Positions 32,911 to 41,751 of a DNA stretch of 64,000 nt are shown one piece after another. The stretch lies in assembly GCA_964489525.1 (NCBI GenBank), contig CAZAYY010000020.1, positions 7,724 to 71,723 on the forward strand, read 5' to 3'. The translations under genes were made by a program, and so were the position numbers. Every line of letters begins with the position of its first letter. Position 1 is the stretch's first letter. Source of the DNA: CAZAYY01 sp964489525. Lineage in GTDB: Bacteria > Chloroflexota > Anaerolineae > Anaerolineales > JABWBV01. A model generated the notes under the pieces. It had not been told where the DNA came from, did no database searches, and saw only the letters and a program-made list of their open reading frames with translations.

Positions 32911-33732
32911 CTAAGGTACAATGCAGCCTGGCAGCGCCGGAATGATCTGGCACCACAGGTTTTGGGCGTCAATGTACCACAAAACCGAGCCAGCCGCGAC
33001 CACGCAGATGAAGATGGCCAGGCAGCCAATTCCTACCAGGGTAAGCGTTTTGTTGGGCTTCGATTTGGGCGCCCTGGCTTGAGAAGGGGGTGGAGGCACA
33101 TAAGCCGGGCCAGCGCTGGAGGGCGGCGGGGGCACATAAGCCGGGCCAGCGCTGGAAGGCGGCGGGGGAATATAGGCCGGGCCGGTGCTGGAAGGCGGCG
33201 GGGTGGGCTGAGGGGTGTAGCTGGGGGCAGCGGCTTTGGAGAAGGAAGGCACCTCAACCAGGGGGGACTGCTCCATCTCACCGGTTTGGGGGTCCGGCAG
33301 CGGTTCATAGCCCGGGCTGGTGATGGGCTTGGGTTCTTCAACCGGGGCCGGCACCGGGGCAGCGTGTTGTTCCAGGGCGGCTTTCATGGCGGATTGGTTG
33401 ATGGCCAGGGTGGCATCCGGGTCGTAGGTCGAAACCTCATACACCAGGGTGACGTTCTCGCCCAGTTGGATGATGTCCCCTGAACGCAGGGCCGTTGGCC
33501 CATACAGCCGGGCGCTGTTGACCGAGGTGCCGTTTGTGGACCCCAGATCTTCAATCGTGTATGCTCCTGTTTGCAGGCTCAGCCGGGCATGTTTGCGTGA
33601 AATTTCGGCATCGTTAATCACAATGTCGTTGCTGATATCCCGGCCAATATAAATTTCCGTTTGTGAAAGGCTGAAAGCCTTTTCTGGGGAAGGGCCGGTT
33701 CGCATAATAAGCTGGAAAGATTGGAGCGCCAT
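32911..33732 (-). CDS. FHA-domain membrane protein with Pro-rich repeats
   Basis: A 273-residue protein. Residues 20-100 form an FHA domain with GRDISNDIVIND, ISRKHARL and the loop STNGTSVN, which bind phosphothreonine. Residues about 160-215 hold tandem 13-residue Pro-rich repeats (PPPPSSAGPAYV). A single span (TLVGIGCLAIFICVVAAGSV) lies near 228-248, followed by a short Cys-containing end. It lies directly before murF-murE-mraY, so it may tie cell-wall synthesis to Ser/Thr kinase signalling, as FHA proteins do in Actinobacteria. No kinase is in the window. Confidence 0.85.
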   Translation of the reverse strand: MALQSFQLIMRTGPSPEKAFSLSQTEIYIGRDISNDIVINDAEISRKHARLSLQTGAYTIEDLGSTNGTSVNSARLYGPTALRSGDIIQLGENVTLVYEVSTYDPDATLAINQSAMKAALEQHAAPVPAPVEEPKPITSPGYEPLPDPQTGEMEQSPLVEVPSFSKAAAPSYTPQPTPPPSSTGPAYIPPPPSSAGPAYVPPPPSSAGPAYVPPPPSQARAPKSKPNKTLTLVGIGCLAIFICVVAAGSVLWYIDAQNLWCQIIPALPGCIVP

Positions 33733-33899
33733 AGAATTCTCCTGTTTGCGAAAATCTTAACTGCAGGTGGGCATGATTGCCAACCCGTTGCTATTAGTTT
33801 AATTTGTAATTGCCAACCTGTCAAACCCGTTTTTGCTTGAAGTTTAAACCTGCGTTGACTCGTTTTCCTTAAAGAGGAAGAAATCTACGGGTTCCGGGG

Positions 33900-34328
33900 T
33901 TAAAAAATCTGAACTTTTGAAAGCCTGGTGCGCAGTTCTGCAACCAGGTTGGCGGGCAAAGGATTATCTTTGATCATCAGAATTTCGAGCTTTTTCAACT
34001 TGACCAGCGCATCGAGCGGCAGGCTCTTGAGCAGGTTGGTTTTCAGATAAAGCTCACGGAGGTTTTTAAGTTTTGCAATTTCTGCGGGGATTTCTGTGAG
34101 TAGGTTTGATTGTAAATGCAGTTCTTCCAGGTGGGTTAACCCAAAAAGGGCAGGCGAAAGCTGGCGAACCTGGTTTGTGCTCAGGTTCAGGTGATAGAGG
34201 TTGGGTAAGCGCGAAACTTCACCCGGAATTTCGGTTAAGTTCTGGCTGCTCAGGTTCAGCCGGTGGACTTTGGCGGGTTCCTTCAGAGCATCTTGCAGGC
34301 TTTTATAGGTTTTTTCTTCAGGTCCCAT
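33900..34328 (-). CDS. Short leucine-rich repeat protein
   Basis: Start taken at the Met encoded at 34326-34328 (MGPEEKTYKSLQDALKEPAK); 142 residues. Four to five LRRs of 22-23 residues follow: VHRLNLSSQNLTEIPGEVSR, LYHLNLSTNQVRQLSPALFG, LEELHLQSNLLTEIPAEIAK, LRELYLKTNLLKSLPLDALV and LEILMIKDNPLPA. No signal peptide or membrane span is seen, so it is cytoplasmic and probably a binding scaffold. It overlaps the lipB stop by 11 bases, so it is translated with lipB. Partner unknown. Confidence 0.82.
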   Translation of the reverse strand: MGPEEKTYKSLQDALKEPAKVHRLNLSSQNLTEIPGEVSRLPNLYHLNLSTNQVRQLSPALFGLTHLEELHLQSNLLTEIPAEIAKLKNLRELYLKTNLLKSLPLDALVKLKKLEILMIKDNPLPANLVAELRTRLSKVQIF

Positions 34329-35094
34329 CACTTTTTTCCACGGGCAGGATGTCAAAAACCTTCCCGAAAATGGGAATCAGGCGGGAAGCAGCGGTATACA
34401 GATCTGGCGGTGAGGGGAGCAGCTCGGCCATACTGATGGCGGGGGTGTCTTTCAGCCCACAGCCAACAATGCCGTCCCAATAGTCCATTTCAGGGTGAAC
34501 ATTGATGGCAAAGCCGTGGCGCGTTACACCCCGTGCATCCACCTTTATGCCAATGGAGGCGATTTTTGCAGGTGTGGTGCGGGCGGCGGGTGGGCAGTGG
34601 GCACAGCGCGAGGCCACATCCGGCTGCACCCACACCCCGGTCAGCCCGGCAAGCTGGCCGCTGATGATGCCAAAGCTGGCCAGGGTCCGAATGATGACTT
34701 CTTCGAGTTTGCGAATGTAGCCGACATAATCGGCCTGGGGCAGGTGGGTTTCGCTCGCTGCGGGGTTGGTTTGCCAACCCAATGGGGCGAGGGGCAGGAG
34801 TGGATAGCCCACCAACTGCCCGGGCCCGTGGTAGGTGACATCCCCGCCCCGGTCTACCCAGTGGATTTCGATTTGTTTTTCAACCAGGGTATCAGGCTGC
34901 CAGAGCAAATGTTCGGCCTGGCCTTTGCGCCCAAAGGTATAGGTGTGGGGGTGTTCAAGCAGCAGCAGGGTAGGTGGGCGCTGGCCGTTGGCAATTTCGG
35001 CTGCCATGCGGTTTTGCAGCTCCCAGGCTTCCAGGTAGGGAATTTTTCCCAGGAAGTGTACTTCACAGTGGGCATGGAGGGCGCTTATGGACAT
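34318..35094 (-). CDS. lipB: Octanoyl-[acyl-carrier-protein]:protein octanoyltransferase
   Basis: Start taken at the Met encoded at 35092-35094 (MSISALHAHCEV); 258 residues. LipB moves octanoyl groups from ACP to lipoyl domains. Motifs are LLLLEHPHTYTFGRKG, WVDRGGDVTYHGPGQLVGYP, the Lys of KIASIGIKVDARGVTRHGFA and the Cys of IVGCGLKDTPAIS. An insertion around residues 165-180 (SRCAHCPPAARTTPA) adds a Cys pair and is longer than usual. The start overlaps the PLD gene by 10 bases. LipA is not in the window. Confidence 0.92.
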   Translation of the reverse strand: MSISALHAHCEVHFLGKIPYLEAWELQNRMAAEIANGQRPPTLLLLEHPHTYTFGRKGQAEHLLWQPDTLVEKQIEIHWVDRGGDVTYHGPGQLVGYPLLPLAPLGWQTNPAASETHLPQADYVGYIRKLEEVIIRTLASFGIISGQLAGLTGVWVQPDVASRCAHCPPAARTTPAKIASIGIKVDARGVTRHGFAINVHPEMDYWDGIVGCGLKDTPAISMAELLPSPPDLYTAASRLIPIFGKVFDILPVEKSDGT

Positions 35095-36233
35095 TTCACC
35101 ACGTCCGGGTCGGGGTCGGTGGCTTCTGTCCAAAGCCGGTTAAACTCGGCCAGGTACAGCTGCGCAATCTGGGGGTTTGCAATCAACAAGGCATTTTCAT
35201 CGTTTACACTGGTTGCGTTTTGGGTGAAATTAAATGACCCTGTGATGACAAACTGTTCGTCCACCACAATGACTTTATGGTGCATGGTGCCAGGGTTGCC
35301 GTCCTGGCGGACGGATGCCCCGGCGCAGTGCAAAAAAGGCAGTTCGCTGTAATCGGTTTCGCTGGCGCGCCGCTCGAAAATGCCCGATACTTTAACGCCT
35401 TGCCCGATGCGTTCCATCATAGCCTGCCCGAGTGGATCATCGGTGAAGGAAAAAGCCATGAAGGTGATGGAGCTTTCCGCCCCCTCAACCAGGGGCAGCA
35501 GCCAGGCGCGCACATCATCTTCGGGGGCAAACAGGGCCTGGATAGGGGTGCCATCAATGGTGAGGTATTGGTTTCCAACCTGGGAGGGGGATCCAGGCCC
35601 AAACTGGCCTGCCCACATTTCGTTAAATTCAGCGGTATAGATGGCGGCCAGTTCCGGGGAATTGAAGACAATCAGATTGTTGTTGTTGCGGAACAGGTCG
35701 TTTTGAGTGAAGTTGAGCGAACCGGTCCAGGTGGTTTTGCTGTCCACAATCATAAATTTATTGTGCATCAGGCCGCTGCGCCCATCATCTTTGACAGGGA
35801 TGCCTGCGCCCACCAACATGGCGAAATATCCCCGGCCTGGTTGGCCATCGGCTTCCAGTCCGTCTTCGTCGTCCGTGATCCAGCGAATGGCCACACCCCG
35901 GCGGTGTGCGGCCAGCAGCGCTTCGGCCATGGGGGCCAGGTTGAACTCGTAGCCTGCGATGTCTATGGAAACAACAGCCTGGTTAATCGCTTCTTCTAAA
36001 AAGCTGCCCAGGCTTTGGTTCCATTGGGTTGGGCTGCTGATGGATTCAGGGTCGGTAAAGTATACCTGCCAGGGGTTATTGGCCGCAGGTTGTGGGTTGG
36101 TTTCAGGTTGGGGGGTGCTTGAGACCACGCCAAAAGGGTCGAGGCCGGAAATGAGCAGCATGAGGGAGGCCAGGACGAAAGTCATGGCCAGGGTGATTTG
36201 AATGAACGGGTTGGTTTTACGGCGCTGGTTCAT
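35085..36233 (-). CDS. Phospholipase D-family protein, membrane-anchored
   Basis: Start at the Met encoded at 36231-36233 (MNQRRKTNPFIQ); 382 residues. A hydrophobic segment at about 10-32 anchors it or acts as a signal. Two PLD-type HKD motifs are clear: H-N-K in GLMHNKFMIVDS then NFTQND, and H-H-K in MHHKVIVVDE then NFTQNA. The family includes nucleases and phospholipases; without a longer domain the substrate stays open, but the paired NFTQN ends resemble the Nuc/PLDc_2 type. It lies in a run with lipB and an unknown helical gene. Confidence 0.85.
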   Translation of the reverse strand: MNQRRKTNPFIQITLAMTFVLASLMLLISGLDPFGVVSSTPQPETNPQPAANNPWQVYFTDPESISSPTQWNQSLGSFLEEAINQAVVSIDIAGYEFNLAPMAEALLAAHRRGVAIRWITDDEDGLEADGQPGRGYFAMLVGAGIPVKDDGRSGLMHNKFMIVDSKTTWTGSLNFTQNDLFRNNNNLIVFNSPELAAIYTAEFNEMWAGQFGPGSPSQVGNQYLTIDGTPIQALFAPEDDVRAWLLPLVEGAESSITFMAFSFTDDPLGQAMMERIGQGVKVSGIFERRASETDYSELPFLHCAGASVRQDGNPGTMHHKVIVVDEQFVITGSFNFTQNATSVNDENALLIANPQIAQLYLAEFNRLWTEATDPDPDVVKCP

Positions 36234-36693
36234 CGGGCGGTTGGTTGGGTGGTGTTGGCGCTGGCGGGTAGAGGATGCGTCGGATAAATTCTGCGGGGGG
36301 GGCTGCCAGGTGCGTTTCCAGGAAGCGCTGGCGGGCTTCTGGCCCCAGGGCATGGGCTGGCGTGCCGGATATTTCTTGCAGCAAGCCGGCCAGGGTATCC
36401 AGAGCCTGGGCGTTTTCAGCGGGGGTTTGGTAGCCCCGGTTGGCTGTCCAAAGGTTTACCTGGCGCACAAAGCGCCGCAGGGCTTTCATTCGGGGATGGA
36501 TGATGGCTTCGAATTTTTCATTGTCCAGGTCGAAGGCTTGTTCGAGTCCATCGGCATAGATTGTTTGAACCTGTTCGATTGCCCAATTAAGCAGTACCTG
36601 CGCAGCGTTGTCGTCCAGGTCAGCGGTCAGGCTTTCATTGCCCAGAAGGTTTTCAATTGCGGCACTAAGCTGTTTTGCGTAATGGTGTACCAT
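36217..36693 (-). CDS. Helical protein of unknown function
   Basis: Start taken at the Met encoded at 36691-36693 (MVHHYAKQLSAAIENLL); 158 residues. An upstream Met is possible, and no good ribosome binding site supports either. The product is alpha-helical and acidic with ENLLGNESLTADLDDNAAQV, no membrane span and no motif I recognise; the end is Pro-rich. It overlaps the PLD gene start by 17 bases, so the two are cotranslated. A large palindrome sits just upstream. Confidence 0.55.
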   Translation of the reverse strand: MVHHYAKQLSAAIENLLGNESLTADLDDNAAQVLLNWAIEQVQTIYADGLEQAFDLDNEKFEAIIHPRMKALRRFVRQVNLWTANRGYQTPAENAQALDTLAGLLQEISGTPAHALGPEARQRFLETHLAAPPAEFIRRILYPPAPTPPNQPPDEPAP

Positions 36694-36697
36694 GGTC

Positions 36698-36746
36698 GGT
36701 ATGTGATATGGGGATGGATTTTTCATCCACAATCATATCACATACC
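36698..36746. repeat. 49-bp near-perfect palindrome
   Basis: GGTATGTGATATG (36698-36710) and CATATCACATACC (36734-36746) are perfect inverted copies, and an inner GGATG/CATCC pair (36712-36716, 36724-36728) continues the symmetry around a 7-base loop. It lies in the 69-base gap between htrA and the next minus-strand gene. It could be an operator, a processing hairpin or a dispersed repeat. No T tract suits a terminator. Confidence 0.7.
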
Positions 36747-36762
36747 GCCAGGAACTTCGTTT

Positions 36763-37923
36763 TTATGGGCGTACGCCCACGGTGAGGTCGAGGGTTAATT
36801 CGCGGTTGTTGCGAAGCAAGGTCAGTTCAATGGTGTCGCCTGGGCTTTTGTTGACAATCAGGTAATTGAGCAGGTCGGCAAACACCATCACTTCACGTCC
36901 ATCAATTTTTGTAATTAAATCGCCCACCTGCAAACCAGCCTGGTCGGCTGGGCCGCTGCTCACCACGTTGGTGACATAGGCTCCGGTGGCCTGGGGCAGG
37001 TTGAACTGCTCCTGGATGAGTAGGTTCAATTCCGGAAAAGCGGAAATGCCGAGGTAGGGATACTGGTAAGCGCCGTTTTCAATAATGCCATTTACCACCC
37101 GCCGAACCACGTTAACGGAGATGGCAAAGCCAATGCCAGAGTTGGTGGGTTCGCCTTCGGAGGTGAAATTTGTGGTGCGAATGGCCCGGTTGACACCAAT
37201 CACTTCGCCGTTCAGGTTGAGCAGGGGGCCGCCGGAGTTGCCGGGGTTGATGGCGGCATCGGTTTGAATCATGTCCCCTGCGGAAAAAGTGCCCCCGCCT
37301 GGGGCTGTGTTCATCGAGTCTAGAACCCGTCCTTTGGCGGAAACGATGCCAATCGTCATGGTGCCGCTCAGCCCAAAGGGGTTGCCAATGGCCACCACCA
37401 TATCACCGACCTGGATCGCGTCTGAATCGCCCAGGGGAAGTGGACTGAGCTGGCTTTCGGGGGCATCTGCTTTAATGACCGCCAGGTCGGAATTGAGGTC
37501 ATACCCAACCACAGTTCCACGGGATTTGTAGCCGTTGGCAAAACTGAGTTCAAGCTGGTCCACCCCTTCAATGACGTGGTAGTTGGTGACGATGTGACCC
37601 TGGTTGTCAATCACAAACCCGGAGCCCAACCCGCTGGCGCCTTCGGCTGTGAGAATGCGGATGGAGACAACACCGGGGTTCACCACCTGGTAAAGCTGGG
37701 TCAGTGTGGCGGGGTTAACAAAGCCAGCGGCCGGGCCGTTCGATTGGACGGGCGGCGTGGTGGGTTGGGGAAGGGGTGTGGGAAGCTGCACTGCGGGTTG
37801 GGAGGGGGCCGAGGGCAGCCCAACGGACCCGCCACCCATTACCGCCTGGCAGGCCAGGCTGCTGCTCACCAGAGCAGCGATTGCAAGAAACAACGAAAAT
37901 TTTCGGCTCAATCGGATGTTCAT
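36763..37923 (-). CDS. HtrA/DegP-type serine protease with PDZ domain
   Basis: A 386-residue secreted protease. Residues 1-25 are a signal; Cys25 (SSSLACQAV) is a weak lipobox. A Pro-rich linker runs to about 68. The S1C domain shows the His motif IVTNYHVIEG, the Asp of LNSDLAVIK and the Ser motif NPGNSGGPLLNLNGEVIG. A PDZ domain follows (TGAYVTNVVSSGPADQAGL, VGDLITKIDGREV). It probably degrades or refolds envelope proteins. Start is divergent from the kinase gene at 38135. Confidence 0.92.
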   Translation of the reverse strand: MNIRLSRKFSLFLAIAALVSSSLACQAVMGGGSVGLPSAPSQPAVQLPTPLPQPTTPPVQSNGPAAGFVNPATLTQLYQVVNPGVVSIRILTAEGASGLGSGFVIDNQGHIVTNYHVIEGVDQLELSFANGYKSRGTVVGYDLNSDLAVIKADAPESQLSPLPLGDSDAIQVGDMVVAIGNPFGLSGTMTIGIVSAKGRVLDSMNTAPGGGTFSAGDMIQTDAAINPGNSGGPLLNLNGEVIGVNRAIRTTNFTSEGEPTNSGIGFAISVNVVRRVVNGIIENGAYQYPYLGISAFPELNLLIQEQFNLPQATGAYVTNVVSSGPADQAGLQVGDLITKIDGREVMVFADLLNYLIVNKSPGDTIELTLLRNNRELTLDLTVGVRP

Positions 37924-38134
37924 CTGGTTCCTTCTAAATATAATGCCTTGATCACGATTAACAGATAATCCCCGAAGCCCTGCTGCATTTAACGCTTTTT
38001 GCGACTGTGGGGTGGGGAGGAAAAGATTAAAAGGATTGTATGTCGTCTGGTCTTGAAAATCAAGTTTTAAAGGCGTTAATCTAATCCAATTCTAACCCCC
38101 AAAAAATGATTTATTCGTGCTATCATTAACCCCG

Positions 38135-39802
38135 ATGGCACAGCCGCGCGTAAACGAAAGAATATTGATTGTTGAAAGTGATCCGGTAATCCGCGATTTG
38201 CTGGCTCGCCAGGCATTAGCGCCTCTGGGATACCAGGTGAAAATTGCGCCAACGGCCAGCGCTGCCATTCAACTTTCCCTGACTTTTGCGCCAGATTTAA
38301 TTATTGCTAACCTGCGCCTGCCTGATTTGAGCGCTAAAGATTTGTTGGTGGCGCTTAATTCTCAGGGTGTTGAAATTCCCATTATCCTGGTTGCAAATAA
38401 AGGCATGGAAAATGATGTCATCCAGGCATTTCGCCTGGGTGCAACCGATTACCTGGCCTGGCCTGTGCGCGACACAGAGGTTGTTTCGGCCGTGGAACGG
38501 GCGCTGAAGACCATTCGAGCCCGGCGGGAGCGCGAAGAACTTGAAAAACAGGTCAAGCAAACCAACGCAGAACTGCAGCGGCGGGTGCGAGAATTGACCA
38601 CAATTTTCTCCCTGGGGAAGGCGGTGACTTCCATCACCGACCAACATGCGCTTCTAAACAAAATTATGGACGACGCCATTTTTGTCAGTGAAGCAGAGCG
38701 CGGTTGGTTGTTATTAAAAGATGAGAAACTGCGCACTTATGTGCTGCGAACGTATAAGAATATGCCCCAAACCGTGGTTACGCAGCTAAACCAACCGTTT
38801 GACGATGGCATCAGCCAGTTGGTTGCAATGTCGGGCGAGGTGCTTTCGATTCATGGCAGTGCCCTGCAGCGATTTAAAATTGCCCAGTGGGGGCAGGCAG
38901 CCATGGTCATTCCGATCAAAGCCAAAAAAGAAGTGATTGGCCTGCTCACAGTGGTTCGCAAGGACGCCCGTCCGTTCGACAAGGGCGCCCAAAACTTATT
39001 GGAAGCGATTGCCGATTATGCCTCAATTTCCCTGGTGAATTCGCGTTTATTCCAGGCGTTGGAAGACCGGGCTTCCCGGTTGGAGAAGGCAGTCCAGGAA
39101 GTGCATAAGGCCGAAGACGCAAAGGCTGAGCTTTTTAGCCATGTGCGCCAGGCGCTGCAGGCTCCGCTCACGGAATCAAACCTGGCCCTGACCAGCCTGG
39201 CAAGCCAGCAGCCGCGCTTAAAGCTCAGCCGGGAACAAACCGACCTGTTCAACCGGGCTGCAGCGGGTGTTCAACGTTCGCTGGAAATTGCCGGTGCAAT
39301 GTCTGTGCTGCATGATGCCGCAGCGCCAAAAGAGCAAACCATTGTCGATTTAAATACCCTTGCACGCCAGGCTATTGCCAACCAGCAGCAAGCCGCCCAA
39401 CGGTCCGGTTTGGCCCTGATGGCTGAGCTGCCCACCGAGCGCTGTTTTGTCCAGGTAGATTCCAACCAGGTTCTGGCCGTTTTCGCGTATCTCATCCAAA
39501 ACAGCATTAAGTTCAGCACCTCTGGCGGGCAAATCACCATCCGGGTGGATACCTCTGAACCCCAGGCGGTTAAGGTGGAAGTACGTGACCAGGGTGTGGG
39601 GATCCAGAAAAAAGACTTACCAAATATTTTTGACCGTTTTTTCCAGGCTGATGACCCTAATATTCAAAAGGCAGGGGGTGTGGGTATTGGGCTGGCGGTG
39701 GTTAAAGAGGTGGTTACGGCTCATAATGGGCAGGTTTGGGCCGAGAGCCAGCCAGGTAAAGGCACCACCATTGGGTTTTCCCTGCCAAGAGTAGCTGTGT
39801 AA
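38135..39802 (+). CDS. Degenerate receiver-GAF-histidine kinase-like ATPase protein
   Basis: Start taken at ATG 38135 (MAQPRVNERILIVES); a GTG 18 bases upstream is possible. 555 residues. Residues 9-125 form a receiver-like domain in which the phospho-acceptor Asp is Asn59 (APDLIIANLRLPD) and the conserved Lys is lost (YLAWPVRD). A helix, then a GAF domain (about 155-310) and coiled coil follow. The H-box is poorly kept (SHVRQALQAPLTE), but the HATPase has the N-box YLIQNSIKFS and G-boxes DQGVGI and GVGIGLAVVKE. It precedes a complete sensor kinase by 2 bases. Confidence 0.8.
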   Translation: MAQPRVNERILIVESDPVIRDLLARQALAPLGYQVKIAPTASAAIQLSLTFAPDLIIANLRLPDLSAKDLLVALNSQGVEIPIILVANKGMENDVIQAFRLGATDYLAWPVRDTEVVSAVERALKTIRARREREELEKQVKQTNAELQRRVRELTTIFSLGKAVTSITDQHALLNKIMDDAIFVSEAERGWLLLKDEKLRTYVLRTYKNMPQTVVTQLNQPFDDGISQLVAMSGEVLSIHGSALQRFKIAQWGQAAMVIPIKAKKEVIGLLTVVRKDARPFDKGAQNLLEAIADYASISLVNSRLFQALEDRASRLEKAVQEVHKAEDAKAELFSHVRQALQAPLTESNLALTSLASQQPRLKLSREQTDLFNRAAAGVQRSLEIAGAMSVLHDAAAPKEQTIVDLNTLARQAIANQQQAAQRSGLALMAELPTERCFVQVDSNQVLAVFAYLIQNSIKFSTSGGQITIRVDTSEPQAVKVEVRDQGVGIQKKDLPNIFDRFFQADDPNIQKAGGVGIGLAVVKEVVTAHNGQVWAESQPGKGTTIGFSLPRVAV

Positions 39803-39804
39803 CT

Positions 39805-41751
39805 ATGGCTGGTGACTCGCTTTTTTTTGTTTCTACTTCAAAAACCACGGTTAATTACTTGAACCGCAACGTGTTTGGGCCGGCGGGGTACGTGGTTCGG
39901 CATTTCACGGATTGGACTGCTGCCCACTCGGCCGCTGAGGAAAGCCCACCGGGTGTTTTTCTGATTTCGGACGTTTTGCCTGATGTGTCTTGTTTCGATG
40001 TGGTTCAAATATTGAGCAAGGCTTTTCCTGCGGTTCCCGTGGTGCTCTTTGCCCCCGAACAAAAAGACCCGGCTTTGCTGCGCCGGGCACTGCGGCATGG
40101 CGCAGCGGATTGCATTCTTTCGCCCATCCAACCCGAAGAAGTGCTGCATACCCTTGAGGCCTGCATGCGCAACCGCCAGACATGGGTGGAAGGGTTGAAA
40201 ATACAGCCCGAAAACGACACAGACCTGGCAAGCCGACTGGGTCGCCGGGTGGATGAGCTGGAGAAAATTCTGATTATTGGCCAGTCTTTGACCGGACAGC
40301 TATCCCTGGACGCAGTCCTTACCCAGGTGGTGCGCACCGCGGTGCAGCTGACGAACGCGGAAGAGGGCAGCCTGATGTTGTTTGATGAGGCCACTCAAGA
40401 GCTGTACATCCGGGCGGCGTATAACCTCTCCGACGATTTTGTGAAAACGTTTCGCCTGGCGGCCAAAGATACATTGGCTGGCAAGGTGATCGCAACGGCT
40501 GAGCCGGTGATTTTTGGCCGGCAAACGCCGGAAAAAATCAAAACCCATTACCTTGTCCATTCCCTGATTTATGTCCCCCTGCTTTTTCACGGGCGGGTTA
40601 CCGGGGTTTTGGGGGTGGACAACCGAAAACTGCTGGTGCATTTTGAAGATCGCCATGTGGAACAGCTGGCTACGCTGGCTGGTTTTGCTGCAATTGCGAT
40701 TGAGAACGCCAGTTTGTATGAAAAACTTGCCGCTGAGCGCAATGACTTAGAAACCATTCTGGCTCGAGTGGCCGATGGTGTGTTGGTGGTAGATGCTGAG
40801 GGGAAATTGGTTTTCGCCAATCGCCCTGCCCATGCCGTTTTCCACGACCCGGTTGGCTCTTACACCGGGCGCTCTGCCCAGGAGGTGATTAACCAGGCCG
40901 GGCTGCTGCAGGTGATTCAGAAGCTGCTGGCTGGTGAGGCGATTCCTTCCCGGTTTGAGTTCATGAGTTCGGACGCGCTCCACTTTGTGGCCCAGTTTGC
41001 GCAAATTTCTGGCCTGGGGCTGATTGTCACCATGCAAGATGTTACCCACTTTAAAGACCTGGACCGGATCAAGACGGAGTTCATCCACACGGTATCACAC
41101 GACTTGCGCTCTCCCCTGACGGCGATTATGGGCTATGTGGAGTTAATTGGCCGGGCCGGGCAGGTTAACGACCTTCAAAAAGAGTACATTCGCCGGGTGC
41201 ATACCAGTGTGCGCAATATCACCAGCCTGATCAACGATCTGTTGGAACTGGGCCGAATTGAATCGGGGGTTTCCCAACAGATTACCTCGCTGCCAGTTCC
41301 GGTGGTTTTGGGTATGGTTTTGGACGAGCTGCAGCCAATGCTTGAAGAAAAAGAACACACGGTAGCCACCCAAACCACCGACCAGGATATCCAGGTGCAG
41401 GGGGATGCCAGCCGCCTGCGTCAGATGCTCTTCCATTTGTTGGATAATGCCATCAAATACACCCCCAATGGCGGCCAAATTACGTTTTCCCTTTCTAAAG
41501 AATCCGGGCAGGCCGTAGTACAGATCAAAGACAACGGCATCGGAATTCCACCGGGTGACCAACCCTACATTTTTAACAAACTGTACCGGGGTTCGAATGT
41601 GCCTGCGAATGTGCCTGGTTCGGGCCTGGGGTTGGCCATTGTAAAGGCCATCGTCGAGATGCACGATGGCCGGTTTTGGTTTGAATCTACCCTTAACCAG
41701 GGTTCTACGTTTACCGTTTTACTTCCCCTGGCAAAATCGCCAGAAGATTAA
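39805..41751 (+). CDS. Sensor histidine kinase with degenerate receiver, GAF and PAS domains
   Basis: A 648-residue protein. Residues 4-120 are receiver-like with Asp56 kept (FLISDVLPD) but no N-terminal acidic pair (LFFVSTSKT) and Ser in place of the conserved Lys (CILSPIQPEE). GAF covers about 160-310, PAS about 320-415. The kinase core is intact: H-box VSHDLRSPLTAIMGY, N-box HLLDNAIKYTPNGG, G-boxes DNGIGIP and GSGLGLAIVKAIVEMHDG. No transmembrane segment is seen, so it senses a cytoplasmic cue. Its start follows the previous stop directly, indicating coupling. Confidence 0.85.
   Translation: MAGDSLFFVSTSKTTVNYLNRNVFGPAGYVVRHFTDWTAAHSAAEESPPGVFLISDVLPDVSCFDVVQILSKAFPAVPVVLFAPEQKDPALLRRALRHGAADCILSPIQPEEVLHTLEACMRNRQTWVEGLKIQPENDTDLASRLGRRVDELEKILIIGQSLTGQLSLDAVLTQVVRTAVQLTNAEEGSLMLFDEATQELYIRAAYNLSDDFVKTFRLAAKDTLAGKVIATAEPVIFGRQTPEKIKTHYLVHSLIYVPLLFHGRVTGVLGVDNRKLLVHFEDRHVEQLATLAGFAAIAIENASLYEKLAAERNDLETILARVADGVLVVDAEGKLVFANRPAHAVFHDPVGSYTGRSAQEVINQAGLLQVIQKLLAGEAIPSRFEFMSSDALHFVAQFAQISGLGLIVTMQDVTHFKDLDRIKTEFIHTVSHDLRSPLTAIMGYVELIGRAGQVNDLQKEYIRRVHTSVRNITSLINDLLELGRIESGVSQQITSLPVPVVLGMVLDELQPMLEEKEHTVATQTTDQDIQVQGDASRLRQMLFHLLDNAIKYTPNGGQITFSLSKESGQAVVQIKDNGIGIPPGDQPYIFNKLYRGSNVPANVPGSGLGLAIVKAIVEMHDGRFWFESTLNQGSTFTVLLPLAKSPED

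Noticed and set aside
38041..38090. Promoter TTGAAA (38053-38058) before the kinase genes
   Set aside because: The -10 at the right distance is at best 3 of 6 matches.
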